Source: Puniceicoccales bacterium (lineage in GTDB: Bacteria > Verrucomicrobiota > Verrucomicrobiia > Opitutales > JAIRKQ01). Taken from it: DNA of 24,210 nt. Within the stretch, counting starts at the first letter, position 1. Every line of letters begins with the position of its first letter. The translations under genes were made by a program, and so were the position numbers. The stretch covers positions 1 through 24,210 of the forward strand of contig JAITIO010000023.1 of assembly GCA_031279395.1 (NCBI GenBank), given 5' to 3'. Shown here piece by piece: positions 6,424-14,781 of this stretch. The notes under the pieces are model-generated. The model saw only the letters and a list, made by a program, of their open reading frames with translations. It searched no databases and was not told the DNA's origin.

Positions 6424-8013
6424 ATGATTTCATTTTTGCAAAATATTTTACAAAAACACCACAAGTGGCTATTTAGTATCCTACTATTTATAATTATCGT
6501 CGCATTTGTTTTTACCATAGGAGCTGCTCCGAGCATCGGTAAGGCAAGGGTAAAACCGCGCCATTGTTACGGTCATAACCTGGCAAATGCTGATGAAATG
6601 CAAAAAATAGCAGAAAACCTTACCTATAGCGGAATCTTGGAATTGGAAGACATTAATTTGATTAGCAAAAATTTAAACTTTTTTGTCCTCAGGAGAATCA
6701 TAGCCTTGGGACTAGCAGATGAATTCAAAATACCAAATCCTGCGACAGAGACTTTGAAAGAGTATATCAAGACATTGCCAGTTTGTCTCGATGGAAAAGG
6801 GAAATTCTCTGCCGACCTCTATGCGTCCCTTTTGGAAATGTTTAGGCGCAATACCGTAGGACAGGACCGATTGATGGAGATCTTGTGCGAAAATTATAGA
6901 ATCAGGGAGATCGAATCTATTATGGCAGGCAATGGGATAGTATTCGATGAACAGGTGATATCGTTTTTGACGAGGTCCCACACCGAGCATGATTTTATGG
7001 TCGCTACGATTGCAATGGATGATGTCGTAATCGATGAAAACATATCCGATAAAGAAATGGAAAACTTCTACAATGAGCATCCTCATCGGTATATGCAACC
7101 GCCGATGCATGCTGTTTCTATGGTAAAATTCAGGAGCGATGATTTTGTCAAAACCGTTCCCATGCCCGATGAAAAAACACTGATAGCATTTTTCCTAGAA
7201 AACAAGGATTATTTTGAAAAGGATTCTAAGTTTGAAGACATAAAAGATCGCGTACTTGATGCCTACCTAAAGGCTGAATCAACGCAAATGGCCTATGCTC
7301 AAGCGGAAGGTTTTGTCGATGAACTATACAAAAATGATATAAAATTAAACAGCCAGGCATTCAAGGACACGCTGGCAAATTTTGAAATTGAGAAGGAAAA
7401 AATTGCATCCTATTCCAAAAAGAAACTTCCGCTTGTGAATGGGGTAGCACCCACCTACTTGCTCAATGTGTGCGATTTGGAAAGCGGCAGGTATTACACA
7501 GATCCATGTCCAGCAACATTTGGGTGCGTTGTTCTTTTCTTGGAACGCAGAAAAGACGCCAAAGAACTATCTCTGGCAGAAGCAAAACGGACCATCGGAG
7601 AAGATATTCTAAGGGAACGAAAATTACTAAAATTTACGAATAAAATAGAAAACATTCGCCGGGAAGTCGTGGATAGCCTTGCATCTGATAAAAATCTTCC
7701 AGAAATTTTTGAAAAGCATGGCCTAAAATTTGATACTTTCGAAGGTATTTCCATTGGAAACATGGAAGAAAAGAAAGTCGATCAATTATACAGAGAAGCC
7801 CTGATATCCCTAAAAAAGTCTGAACATATAAAATTAATGCCCATGGATGATGACAAAGTTTTGATGTTTGCCGTTGTCGATAGGAAATTTCCAACGAATG
7901 ACATTTTTTCTGAAAATAGGCGTACGGAAGCAGAATTAATCCTAAAATTTTTGAACAAGAACTTTATATTGGCAAACTTCTTCAATGATCAAGTATCCAA
8001 AATAGCCAAATGA
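6424..8013 (+). CDS. PpiD/SurA-like membrane-anchored periplasmic chaperone
   Basis: This is a 529-residue protein with a short cytoplasmic head, one transmembrane helix (about residues 15-33, WLFSILLFIIIVAFVFTIG) and a long periplasmic part, the topology of PpiD and other SurA_N-type folding factors that assist outer-membrane and secreted proteins. The N-terminal periplasmic region (FVLRRIIALGLADEFKI, then FRRNTVGQDRLMEILCENYRI) matches the helical SurA_N-like chaperone module. In the second half I could not place the usual parvulin landmarks, so isomerase activity is not supported. GAGAG lies about 12 bases before the ATG. A TTGAAA at 6375-6380 could be a -35 element, but the -10 is weak. 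The gene is divergent from the small ORF at 6396 with only 27 bases between their starts. Confidence 0.75.
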   Translation: MISFLQNILQKHHKWLFSILLFIIIVAFVFTIGAAPSIGKARVKPRHCYGHNLANADEMQKIAENLTYSGILELEDINLISKNLNFFVLRRIIALGLADEFKIPNPATETLKEYIKTLPVCLDGKGKFSADLYASLLEMFRRNTVGQDRLMEILCENYRIREIESIMAGNGIVFDEQVISFLTRSHTEHDFMVATIAMDDVVIDENISDKEMENFYNEHPHRYMQPPMHAVSMVKFRSDDFVKTVPMPDEKTLIAFFLENKDYFEKDSKFEDIKDRVLDAYLKAESTQMAYAQAEGFVDELYKNDIKLNSQAFKDTLANFEIEKEKIASYSKKKLPLVNGVAPTYLLNVCDLESGRYYTDPCPATFGCVVLFLERRKDAKELSLAEAKRTIGEDILRERKLLKFTNKIENIRREVVDSLASDKNLPEIFEKHGLKFDTFEGISIGNMEEKKVDQLYREALISLKKSEHIKLMPMDDDKVLMFAVVDRKFPTNDIFSENRRTEAELILKFLNKNFILANFFNDQVSKIAK

Positions 8014-8074
8014 GAAAATTTTCGTCGGAGCACAAAAATTGGCAAAAAAAATATTGATTTTTTCATTAAATTCT

Positions 8075-8080
8075 TAGAAT
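8075..8080 (+). promoter_or_regulatory. Possible promoter of the tiny peptide unit
   Basis: TAGAAT (8075-8080) differs from the sigma-70 -10 consensus at one base. TTGATT (8054-8059) lies 15 bases upstream as a poor -35. Transcription would begin near 8087, leaving a leader of about 37 bases before the ATG at 8124. Spacing is shorter than ideal. Confidence 0.35.
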
Positions 8081-8123
8081 GGAAATATGCCTTATGGCAA
8101 AATTTAGTAACAAGGAGGAGCAT

Positions 8124-8162
8124 ATGTGTGGTTGTGGCTGTGGCGGTGGAAAAAAGAAATAA
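8124..8162 (+). CDS. Tiny Cys/Gly/Lys-rich peptide (12 residues)
   Basis: This is a 13-codon frame encoding MCGCGCGGGKKK. AAGGAGG at 8112-8118 is the strongest Shine-Dalgarno in the window and lies five bases before this ATG. A near-consensus -10 precedes it and a perfect hairpin with a T tract follows 38 bases after the stop, so it has the layout of an independent gene. Three alternating cysteines could bind a metal ion such as copper, zinc or iron, and the lysine tail could contact RNA, DNA or membrane; both are inference. The frame is also open upstream, with ATGs at 8079 and 8094 giving 27- or 22-residue forms, but these lack a ribosome-binding site. Alternatively the segment is a small RNA with an incidental frame. 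I do not know a family for it. Confidence 0.55.
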   Translation: MCGCGCGGGKKK

Positions 8163-8200
8163 CCGCTAGGTAAAAAATCGTTCTATTTTTTAGAAAATCA

Positions 8201-8227
8201 AAACCACCCTAGGGTGGTTTTTTCTTT
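8201..8227 (+). terminator. Intrinsic terminator after the tiny peptide gene
   Basis: AAACCACCCTAGGGTGGTTT (8201-8220) is a perfect 20-base palindrome, forming an 8-bp stem with a four-base loop, and is followed by TTTCTTT. On the + strand this is the clearest rho-independent terminator in the window. By symmetry it could also act on the HIT gene transcript from the opposite strand, which ends at 8330. Confidence 0.85.
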
Positions 8228-8329
8228 GTCCCCAAAGATAAGATAGACCCATCCAATCACATATGCCGCTATGAATTAACTGGGGTTCACTAGAGGTATA
8301 TTGCTGCTTTGCGTCGGAAACATGGGAAG

Positions 8330-8680
8330 TCATCCGGGAGGCCAAGCCATCGGTCTACCGGATAGCAGGTGAATGTGTAAATGGGGGACAGTCTCTCCCG
8401 CCTGTTGTCCATTATTTACTACCAACCTGAATCCCATCAAATCGTTGGATTTGGCAAAGTCTCTTGCCATGATCAATAATTTTCCAAGCAGTTCCGCATC
8501 GCCATCCTGTGCCGCTTCAATTCTATTAATTCTCTTCCTGGGAATGATCAATACATGAACCGGTGCCTGTGGATTAATGTCTCGAATGATCACGGCAATG
8601 TCATTCTCAAAGATGATATCGGCCGGGATCTCTCTGCTAATTATTTTTTCAAAAATTGTCCTCTCTTCCACAGAAGCCAT
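8330..8680 (-). CDS. HIT family protein (HinT-like nucleotide hydrolase)
   Basis: This 116-residue cytoplasmic protein has the histidine-triad fold. The C-terminal active site VPHLHIHLLSGRP carries the H-x-H-x-H triad, with the central His forming the nucleotidyl intermediate. Other family marks are the N-terminal FEKIISREIPADII, the VHVLIIPRKRI strand and the VVNNGQQAGETV loop. HinT-type proteins hydrolyse purine nucleoside phosphoramidates and acyl-adenylates. Length matches the family (about 110-120). The ATG at 8680 begins the normal HinT N-terminus. It is divergent from tgt, with about 107 bases between starts that must hold both promoters. Confidence 0.93.
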   Translation of the reverse strand: MASVEERTIFEKIISREIPADIIFENDIAVIIRDINPQAPVHVLIIPRKRINRIEAAQDGDAELLGKLLIMARDFAKSNDLMGFRLVVNNGQQAGETVPHLHIHLLSGRPMAWPPG

Positions 8681-8787
8681 GTTTTATAAAAGAAGCATAT
8701 TTGCAAACATTTATCCACGGAAATTTTCGATCTTTTAGAGGATTTTTTTATTGGAAAGGGCGATGTTTCTTTTCAAATGCACACACT

Positions 8788-9981
8788 ATGGCAACTGATA
8801 CCTTTGCATTTAGGATAACTCATGGATGTAAAAATACCATGGCTCGTCGCGGGATCCTATCAACGCCTCATGGCATAATTAACACACCAAATTTCATATT
8901 TTGTGCCACAAAGGGGGCAATGAAATCGCTTTCAACGGCGGACCTGAAAGCTACGGGAGCAGAAATTATGCTGTCGAATACTTACCATTTGATGCTTCAG
9001 CCAGGGGCTGATATCGTGGCAAAGCATGGAGGACTGCACAAAATGTTGAACTGGAATAACCCGATGTTGACGGATTCTGGGGGGTTTCAAGTATTTAGCC
9101 TTGGATATGGCGGAGTGACAAATGAGATTAAGGGTCGGAGAAATTTTCCATCCCATTATAATCGTACGCTGTTGAAAATTACGGAAGAAGGGGCGCTTTT
9201 CCGTTCCTACATCGATGGAACAAAACACTGGTTGACACCGGAAGTGTCGATCCAGGTACAAAGAAAACTTGGAGCAGATATAGTTTTAACGTTCGATGAA
9301 TGCACCCCATTCCACGCCAACCGAAAATATACCGCGTCTTCGATGGACAGAAGCCACCGGTGGGAATTGCGCAGCCTGGCAGAGTTTAAAAAAAATGACA
9401 ACAACCAACAAGTCCTCTATGGGATTATTCAGGGAGGTATTTACGAAGACTTGCGAATGGTGAGTGCGAACTTTGTTGCAAACAATGATTTCTTTGGACA
9501 GGCCATTGGGGGTAGTCTGGGAGGAACAAAATCCCAGATGCATGAAGTGGTTGAAATGATTGGTCGACTCGTCGATCGTACCCGTCCCGTCCATTTACTT
9601 GGAATTGGAGGCATTGCGGATATTTGGAATGGTGTAAAAAATGGAATCGATACCTTCGACTGCGTATGCCCAACTCGCCTAGCTCGCCATGGGGGGGCAT
9701 TGTATGCACCATTCCTCCATGGAGGAAAAGAATTCATAAATTTGAATAACTCATGTTACCGAGAGGACGTTTTTCCCATCGATGGCACCTGTGATTGCTA
9801 TTGTTGCCGACACTTTTCCCGTTCGTACATTCACCACTTGTTCAAAGCAAAAGAAATGCTTGGTGGGCAATTGTTGACCATCCACAATGCACGATTTATG
9901 GTACGACTGATGGAAACAATACGTCAATCCATAGAAAATGAAACTTTTGAGGATGAGTTCAAGAAGTGGACGATCTTCTAA
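8788..9981 (+). CDS. tgt: tRNA-guanine transglycosylase (queuine/preQ1)
   Basis: Tgt exchanges G34 of tRNAs for Tyr, His, Asn and Asp with preQ1, the key step of queuosine formation. In the 397-residue form, LTDSGGFQVFSL holds the catalytic Asp (D96), IQGG and GGSLGG line the base pocket, and TFDCVCPTRLARHG contains the nucleophile Asp (D291). The zinc site is Cys335, Cys337, Cys340 and His366; the 26-residue step from the last Cys to the His equals that in characterised bacterial Tgt. The frame extends 44 codons upstream of ATG 8788, but that part is low-complexity aromatic sequence unlike the family and overlaps the HIT gene start, so I place the start at MATDTFAFRITH. No other queuosine gene is in the window. 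Confidence 0.93.
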   Translation: MATDTFAFRITHGCKNTMARRGILSTPHGIINTPNFIFCATKGAMKSLSTADLKATGAEIMLSNTYHLMLQPGADIVAKHGGLHKMLNWNNPMLTDSGGFQVFSLGYGGVTNEIKGRRNFPSHYNRTLLKITEEGALFRSYIDGTKHWLTPEVSIQVQRKLGADIVLTFDECTPFHANRKYTASSMDRSHRWELRSLAEFKKNDNNQQVLYGIIQGGIYEDLRMVSANFVANNDFFGQAIGGSLGGTKSQMHEVVEMIGRLVDRTRPVHLLGIGGIADIWNGVKNGIDTFDCVCPTRLARHGGALYAPFLHGGKEFINLNNSCYREDVFPIDGTCDCYCCRHFSRSYIHHLFKAKEMLGGQLLTIHNARFMVRLMETIRQSIENETFEDEFKKWTIF

Positions 9982-10068
9982 TGCTATCAAATATCAAATG
10001 CCAAACCGCACATATTCCACTAAAATTATCCTGTCAAAATTCAAAAAAAGGTAAGGGATAGGTCCATA

Positions 10069-11145
10069 CTAGGCTAAATCCTTGATTTTCGCTTCAAAAT
10101 CTGCCAACTGTAGGGCATCGATCAAAGCGTCGATATGTCCGTCCATAACCTGATTCAAGCCATATAACGTTAGTCCAATGCGATGGTCGGTTACCCTACC
10201 CTGGGGAAAATTATAGGTCCGTATTCTTTCGGATCGGTCTCCGGAACCCACCTGGTCTTTTCGCGTTTGAGCATATTTGGCCCGTTCTTCTTCTTCCTTT
10301 TTTTGTAACAGGCGGGATCGCAGGACTTTCATCGCCTTGACTTTGTTTTTCTGCTGTGATCTCTCATCGGCACAGTAAACGGCCATTCCGGTCGGTTTAT
10401 GCACAATTTGAACGGCAGAATCCGTTGTATTGACTCCCTGTCCTCCGGGGCCGCTGGCACGACATACGGAGATTTCCAAATCTTCGGGGGCAATTGTTAT
10501 GTCGACCTCCTCCGCTTCTGGTAAAACTGCCACCGTGGCAGCCGACGTATGAATCCGTCCGTTTGCCTCCGTTGCTGGTACTCTCTGTACCCTATGGACA
10601 CCACTTTCAAATTTCAAAAATTTATAGACATCTTCACCGGAGATTAGAAATATTATTTCCTTAAATCCTCCCGTATCCGACGTGCTCGTTGCCATCACTT
10701 CTATTTTCCATCCCCTGGACTCTGCAAACTTGGCATACATTCTATAAAGATCTCCAGCAAATAGAGATGCCTCTTCTCCTCCAGTCCCCGCACGAATTTC
10801 AATGACAGTATTGCGAGAATCGCTGGGGTCAGGAGGAATCATGAGCATTAGCATGTCCCGTTGGAGCTGTTCGACGGCACTTTGCAAATTCTCCATTTCC
10901 TGTTTTGCCAATGTTTTTAATTCCTCGTCCGAGGAAGGATCGTTCAACATTGCCTTTGCGGATTCGAGATCTGCCAATGCTTTCCGTATGCGTTCTTCCT
11001 TGGTGATTAAAGTTCCTATTTTCTGGTACTCCCTTGATATGGTCGAAGATGTCCTACGGTCGGAATAAAAGTCTGGACGACCCATTTGTTCTTGAAGAAC
11101 TTTGTACCTGGTTCTGAATTTTGCAATGTCAGGAGTATTTTTCAT
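10069..11145 (-). CDS. prfA: Peptide chain release factor 1 (RF1)
   Basis: RF1 recognises UAA and UAG in the ribosomal A site and triggers peptide release. From ATG 11145 it is 358 residues, the normal length. The anticodon-like tripeptide is PAT (P190-T192 in RVPATEANGR), which marks RF1 rather than RF2 (SPF), and the catalytic loop SGPGGQGVNT has GGQ at 234-236. The frame continues 28 codons upstream to an ATG at 11229 that overlaps the stop of the carboxykinase gene (TAATG). That longer start would add MAIGMVNVTFDRALKC... with no family counterpart, so I prefer the shorter one, though coupling to the upstream stop cannot be excluded. It is probably cotranscribed with the upstream carboxykinase gene. 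Confidence 0.95.
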   Translation of the reverse strand: MKNTPDIAKFRTRYKVLQEQMGRPDFYSDRRTSSTISREYQKIGTLITKEERIRKALADLESAKAMLNDPSSDEELKTLAKQEMENLQSAVEQLQRDMLMLMIPPDPSDSRNTVIEIRAGTGGEEASLFAGDLYRMYAKFAESRGWKIEVMATSTSDTGGFKEIIFLISGEDVYKFLKFESGVHRVQRVPATEANGRIHTSAATVAVLPEAEEVDITIAPEDLEISVCRASGPGGQGVNTTDSAVQIVHKPTGMAVYCADERSQQKNKVKAMKVLRSRLLQKKEEEERAKYAQTRKDQVGSGDRSERIRTYNFPQGRVTDHRIGLTLYGLNQVMDGHIDALIDALQLADFEAKIKDLA

Positions 11146-11228
11146 GGCAAATGGTACTAAAGTTTTTTTTGGAAAAACAAAGCATTTTAAAGCACGATCA
11201 AAGGTCACATTGACCATGCCAATTGCCA

Positions 11229-14200
11229 TTATTTTCCAAGAGTCCCAATCAATCCTTTTACGTAGGCATTGCTTTTGACAAAATTTAATTCCTTGGCAAT
11301 GACCCTTTCTCTTTTTGTAAGGTTTATGTGGAATTTTGCAATGTCATCGCTCCAGTGTTTACTAAAATTTTTAACATACTCCAATCCTTTTGATAGGTGT
11401 TCAATTTGAGATGCTTGGTATTTTTTTAATCGGGCGATGTACCAATCGCTATTGATAATTGCTTCCCTGGTAAACATTGACCTAAAATTTTTATCCTGCA
11501 GAGTCATCCCATCATATTGCCCGTCGACGGCAATGTGTAATAAGGCTCGCAGTGGAGGGATAGCATTGTCAAATTCGGCATTGTTGACTATTAGCAAAGC
11601 AGCACGCCTATGAGCCTCGAGGATGGTATTCATGCTGTCGGCAAAAATGTCCATATTCTGCGTTTCAGGGCGTAGCATGCGGTCGGAAAATGTCCTGTCC
11701 GGGAATTGGAACACGCGTCCTGCAAACATCCTGATAAATTTCCGTGTAATTCTATATCCCAGGCGCTCCGCATGTACCAATTTGCCGTCATGTACAAAAT
11801 TTTCACAGCGTTCAAGGTATCCATGCTCGATTAGAAACTTTGGGTTTCGTTCTTCATCGATCATTCGGCACCAAATTTCTGGCAATAAGTATGTAATATC
11901 GTGGTCAACCTTGGAATTTGGCCCCACATATCCGGCTGCCGACAGAAATCCAGAGTAGCTCGTTAGAATGAAGCTTAAAAGTGCATTGTTTAAATCATAC
12001 ACACTGCTTAGACAATTGAATGGGCCCTTTGTCATTCCTCCTTCCAGTCCGGCACCGGTTGTGGATGGAGACTTTCCCGTCATGCTTGACATGTATTCTA
12101 AAAACAGTTCCGGCAAATCCATGTAGTGCAATGGACCATAGACGCATAATGGCCGAACTCCTGCCTCCGGAGGATTATTTCTCCGTCCCGAAAGAATATC
12201 GCTGACTGGCGTACGCTCCGCATTGAAATCGCGGTCATACTTCCGCCATAGTTTTGATGAAACCGTCGTCAAATAGGTATTAAATGCGTGGCAAATATCA
12301 TTTCGATTTTGCAAATATCTTTGATTTTTGCTTATTGTTCCGTTTGGCATTACCCGCAATTCCGATGGACAAACGATAAATTTTGGTGCATTTTCATCCC
12401 GCACAAAATCTTCCAACATCTTTTTCATGGGAGCGGAGTATGTTTCGAATTTTATGCGATTATGCATCATTTGTTTTACGTCATACCTGGTCAGGGCTTT
12501 AAAGTTACACGTAAAAATGTTTTTAAGCGTCAAGTCGTATTCGCTTCCCGGGTCATAGCCTGGAACTATCGTTTCGTCGGGACGTTGGTATAACCTATAT
12601 TCACAATTATGTACAATTTTGATGGAAGGATTGGTATTGTTGCCCATCAGGTAGGAAATATTTTTAGCGGGAACGGTGGTAGAGACCGAAATGTCATCTG
12701 CCAGTTGGAATTTTGCCGATGGGACAAAATCATCGCGCAGTGAAAACAGGCGCCAATGATTCGAAAAATCAAACCCGACCCTTAGGTAATGTTCGAAAAG
12801 CTTTTCATTGTTGTACCTCAATTCGTTGCCATATTCTCCATTAATTTTATCAACGGTAAAAAATTGTTGCCAGTCGGATTCTTCAAAGTTTTTACTAAAC
12901 CGTTTTATGGTAAAAATCAACTCCAGTATGTGTTGCGGGATAGTTTTTAGCCATGAATTATATGTATCGTTGTAATAGTCATTGGGAGTCAGCAGTTTTA
13001 TGACGCTTCCAAGGCTTCTCTTGGAGTCCAATATGGACCTATTATCTGTCCTGCTATTATCCTTGAAGCGTCTTGAAAAATCCTTTTGAATTATTTCCTG
13101 TGCCAACTTGCAATCTTTATCATAGTCGAAAACAATGGTTGGACCGGTTAATATGAATTCGTCGATTGGCTTTGCGATTTCCGATTTCCCACCACCAGAG
13201 ACTGTCGCTGGTTTGTAACAAAAAATTCCACAGGCAGAAGTTCCTATCATTTTCCACCTGCCATGTCGCCCATCGGGTTTTTCGAGTGTAATTCTATAGC
13301 CGGAAGGTAAAATATAGACCTTTTCAAATTCCAATGGTAGTTTTACAGTTTTTCCTCCGACTTCCCATGAAATTGTCAATTCTGGTAGGCAAAAGTTCGC
13401 ATGTTCGGGCAGATATACGATAGTTGGAAAATGCCTGTCAATGGCAAAACCATCCTGCAAATTCAATGACTTGGAGCAACAATTTATCGTATTTTCAAAC
13501 CCATGGCTATACCCAAACTCTTTGCCATAGTTGAATCTATCGCCCAGATCGTACCTCGGGAAAACCAAAGTCCCTCCCGAATGTTCTTCTTCGCACATGC
13601 CAAGCATATTGGCCACATATGACATTTGCGATTTTATTTCTTTTTTGCCATACCCATTATAGCTATCGGCAACTATGGAAATTACGACATTGTCCCCATC
13701 GCGGGCCATGACCCTAAATGGTTTTCCATCGTGATACAATTCATCTTCTTTTTCCCAGCACATGCCATCTTTTTTTTGCCGTTCGGAAGCCTTATCAATG
13801 TGAGGCAGCCCCAGAAATTTTTTAGTACATTTTCTCAGCTGCGGAGCAAATACTATGCACCCCGTATGTCCTGTCCATGTTATTGGATCTAGGGCGGCAT
13901 CATTTTCTGGCAAGAATGGGGATCCGGCATTACCAAAAATACTTTCCGTACAGTCCAAGATGCTGACCAGGCTTCCGGGGACAAAGAACCGCACTTCCAT
14001 CTTTTTTCCTTCTTGAATACCTTCCATTCTCGGACAAATCATCGGCTTCATATAGTTGGAAACAAATAGTTTGGCAGGGCTGATGCCATTAGCGGTAAAT
14101 GGTACAACCAACATTTTATCATCCGGATTAAATGCCACTTGCAACATTTTTGCAAATGTAACTTTTGGGACTTCTTTTTTGTCGGAAGGGACGATAGGTC

Positions 14201-14627
14201 CACCTTCGACGATATGGAAAACATCCTTCGTTGTCCTCTTATCCGTGGATGGATTGTGAAGGATACCATTATATGTCCGATAGGAATCCACGTAGTCGGA
14301 GTGAAATTCGTCGGAATTTTCTGGGAGCGATAGGACCCTGGCCACACCATATTTGTCGCAGATAAAATCGTTCCAAGGAAGATAGGGACCGGCATAGAGA
14401 TCACCCAAAAATTTTTTACAAAATTCTTCCACCCGTTCATCGGCTTTGCATTTGCCATCGAACGAATTTTCCACCCCCAAATTTTTTTGATAAATAGAAC
14501 GGGAAGAGGTATGTCCCCTCGCACTTTTAAACGACAAAAGTCGTGTTTTTATGTCGTATATCTCTCCACCTTTTGGCAAAATATTTATCCCCTTTGCGGT
14601 AACACCTATGCTCATTCTTCTCTCCAT
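11229..14627 (-). CDS. PPi-type phosphoenolpyruvate carboxykinase
   Basis: This 1132-residue cytoplasmic protein matches the unusually large PPi-dependent PEP carboxykinase family described from Entamoeba and propionibacteria. That family interconverts oxaloacetate plus pyrophosphate with PEP, phosphate and CO2, using no ATP or GTP. Segments I associate with the family are ADSYNGYGKKEIKSQMSYVAN (from about 320) with EEEHSGGTLVFPRYDLGD (about 346-363), KPATVSGGGKSEI (about 472-484), and YGPLHYMDLPELFLEYM running into TGKSPSTTGAGLEGGMTKGP (850-869). Length agrees with the family (about 1,100-1,150). AGGAG at 14633-14637 is five bases before the ATG, so this start is well supported. The stop overlaps a possible prfA start. 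The 5' leader (14674-14827) contains several inverted repeats. Recognition is from memory, without alignment. Confidence 0.75.
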   Translation of the reverse strand: MERRMSIGVTAKGINILPKGGEIYDIKTRLLSFKSARGHTSSRSIYQKNLGVENSFDGKCKADERVEEFCKKFLGDLYAGPYLPWNDFICDKYGVARVLSLPENSDEFHSDYVDSYRTYNGILHNPSTDKRTTKDVFHIVEGGPIVPSDKKEVPKVTFAKMLQVAFNPDDKMLVVPFTANGISPAKLFVSNYMKPMICPRMEGIQEGKKMEVRFFVPGSLVSILDCTESIFGNAGSPFLPENDAALDPITWTGHTGCIVFAPQLRKCTKKFLGLPHIDKASERQKKDGMCWEKEDELYHDGKPFRVMARDGDNVVISIVADSYNGYGKKEIKSQMSYVANMLGMCEEEHSGGTLVFPRYDLGDRFNYGKEFGYSHGFENTINCCSKSLNLQDGFAIDRHFPTIVYLPEHANFCLPELTISWEVGGKTVKLPLEFEKVYILPSGYRITLEKPDGRHGRWKMIGTSACGIFCYKPATVSGGGKSEIAKPIDEFILTGPTIVFDYDKDCKLAQEIIQKDFSRRFKDNSRTDNRSILDSKRSLGSVIKLLTPNDYYNDTYNSWLKTIPQHILELIFTIKRFSKNFEESDWQQFFTVDKINGEYGNELRYNNEKLFEHYLRVGFDFSNHWRLFSLRDDFVPSAKFQLADDISVSTTVPAKNISYLMGNNTNPSIKIVHNCEYRLYQRPDETIVPGYDPGSEYDLTLKNIFTCNFKALTRYDVKQMMHNRIKFETYSAPMKKMLEDFVRDENAPKFIVCPSELRVMPNGTISKNQRYLQNRNDICHAFNTYLTTVSSKLWRKYDRDFNAERTPVSDILSGRRNNPPEAGVRPLCVYGPLHYMDLPELFLEYMSSMTGKSPSTTGAGLEGGMTKGPFNCLSSVYDLNNALLSFILTSYSGFLSAAGYVGPNSKVDHDITYLLPEIWCRMIDEERNPKFLIEHGYLERCENFVHDGKLVHAERLGYRITRKFIRMFAGRVFQFPDRTFSDRMLRPETQNMDIFADSMNTILEAHRRAALLIVNNAEFDNAIPPLRALLHIAVDGQYDGMTLQDKNFRSMFTREAIINSDWYIARLKKYQASQIEHLSKGLEYVKNFSKHWSDDIAKFHINLTKRERVIAKELNFVKSNAYVKGLIGTLGK

Positions 14628-14673
14628 ATCAACTCCTGAAGAAAGCGTAAGAATAGTTTAGCACATGGCAAGA

Positions 14674-14757
14674 AACAAAATATTTTTGTTATTTGATGCC
14701 GATGAGCTACCCGGCATTGATACTATCTCTAAGGATGGAAGATGAAAAAATTTCATC
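14674..14757 (-). promoter_or_regulatory. Leader of the carboxykinase gene with three short hairpins
   Basis: Between 14627 and the long inverted repeat at 14782 are three perfect short inverted repeats: AACAAAA/TTTTGTT (14674-14680, 14684-14690), ATGCCG/CGGCAT (14696-14701, 14712-14717) and GATGAAA/TTTCATC (14741-14747, 14751-14757). If transcribed, these would make a structured 5' leader. No known riboswitch consensus is recognised. Confidence 0.4.
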
Positions 14758-14781
14758 CGTGCCGAATCCATCTAGGGTTTG

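Noticed and set aside
8656..8787. 44-codon N-terminal extension of tgt
   Set aside because: Extra residues have no family counterpart and the region overlaps the HIT gene start; the 397-residue form has the normal Tgt N-terminus.
10017..10068. T-rich stretch after prfA on the - strand as an intrinsic terminator
   Set aside because: A run of seven T follows, but no convincing GC-rich stem precedes it.
14645..14720. tRNA-like GGTAGCTCA on the - strand
   Set aside because: It resembles a D-arm, but there is no T-arm (GGTTCGA), no matching acceptor stem and no CCA end within the needed distance.
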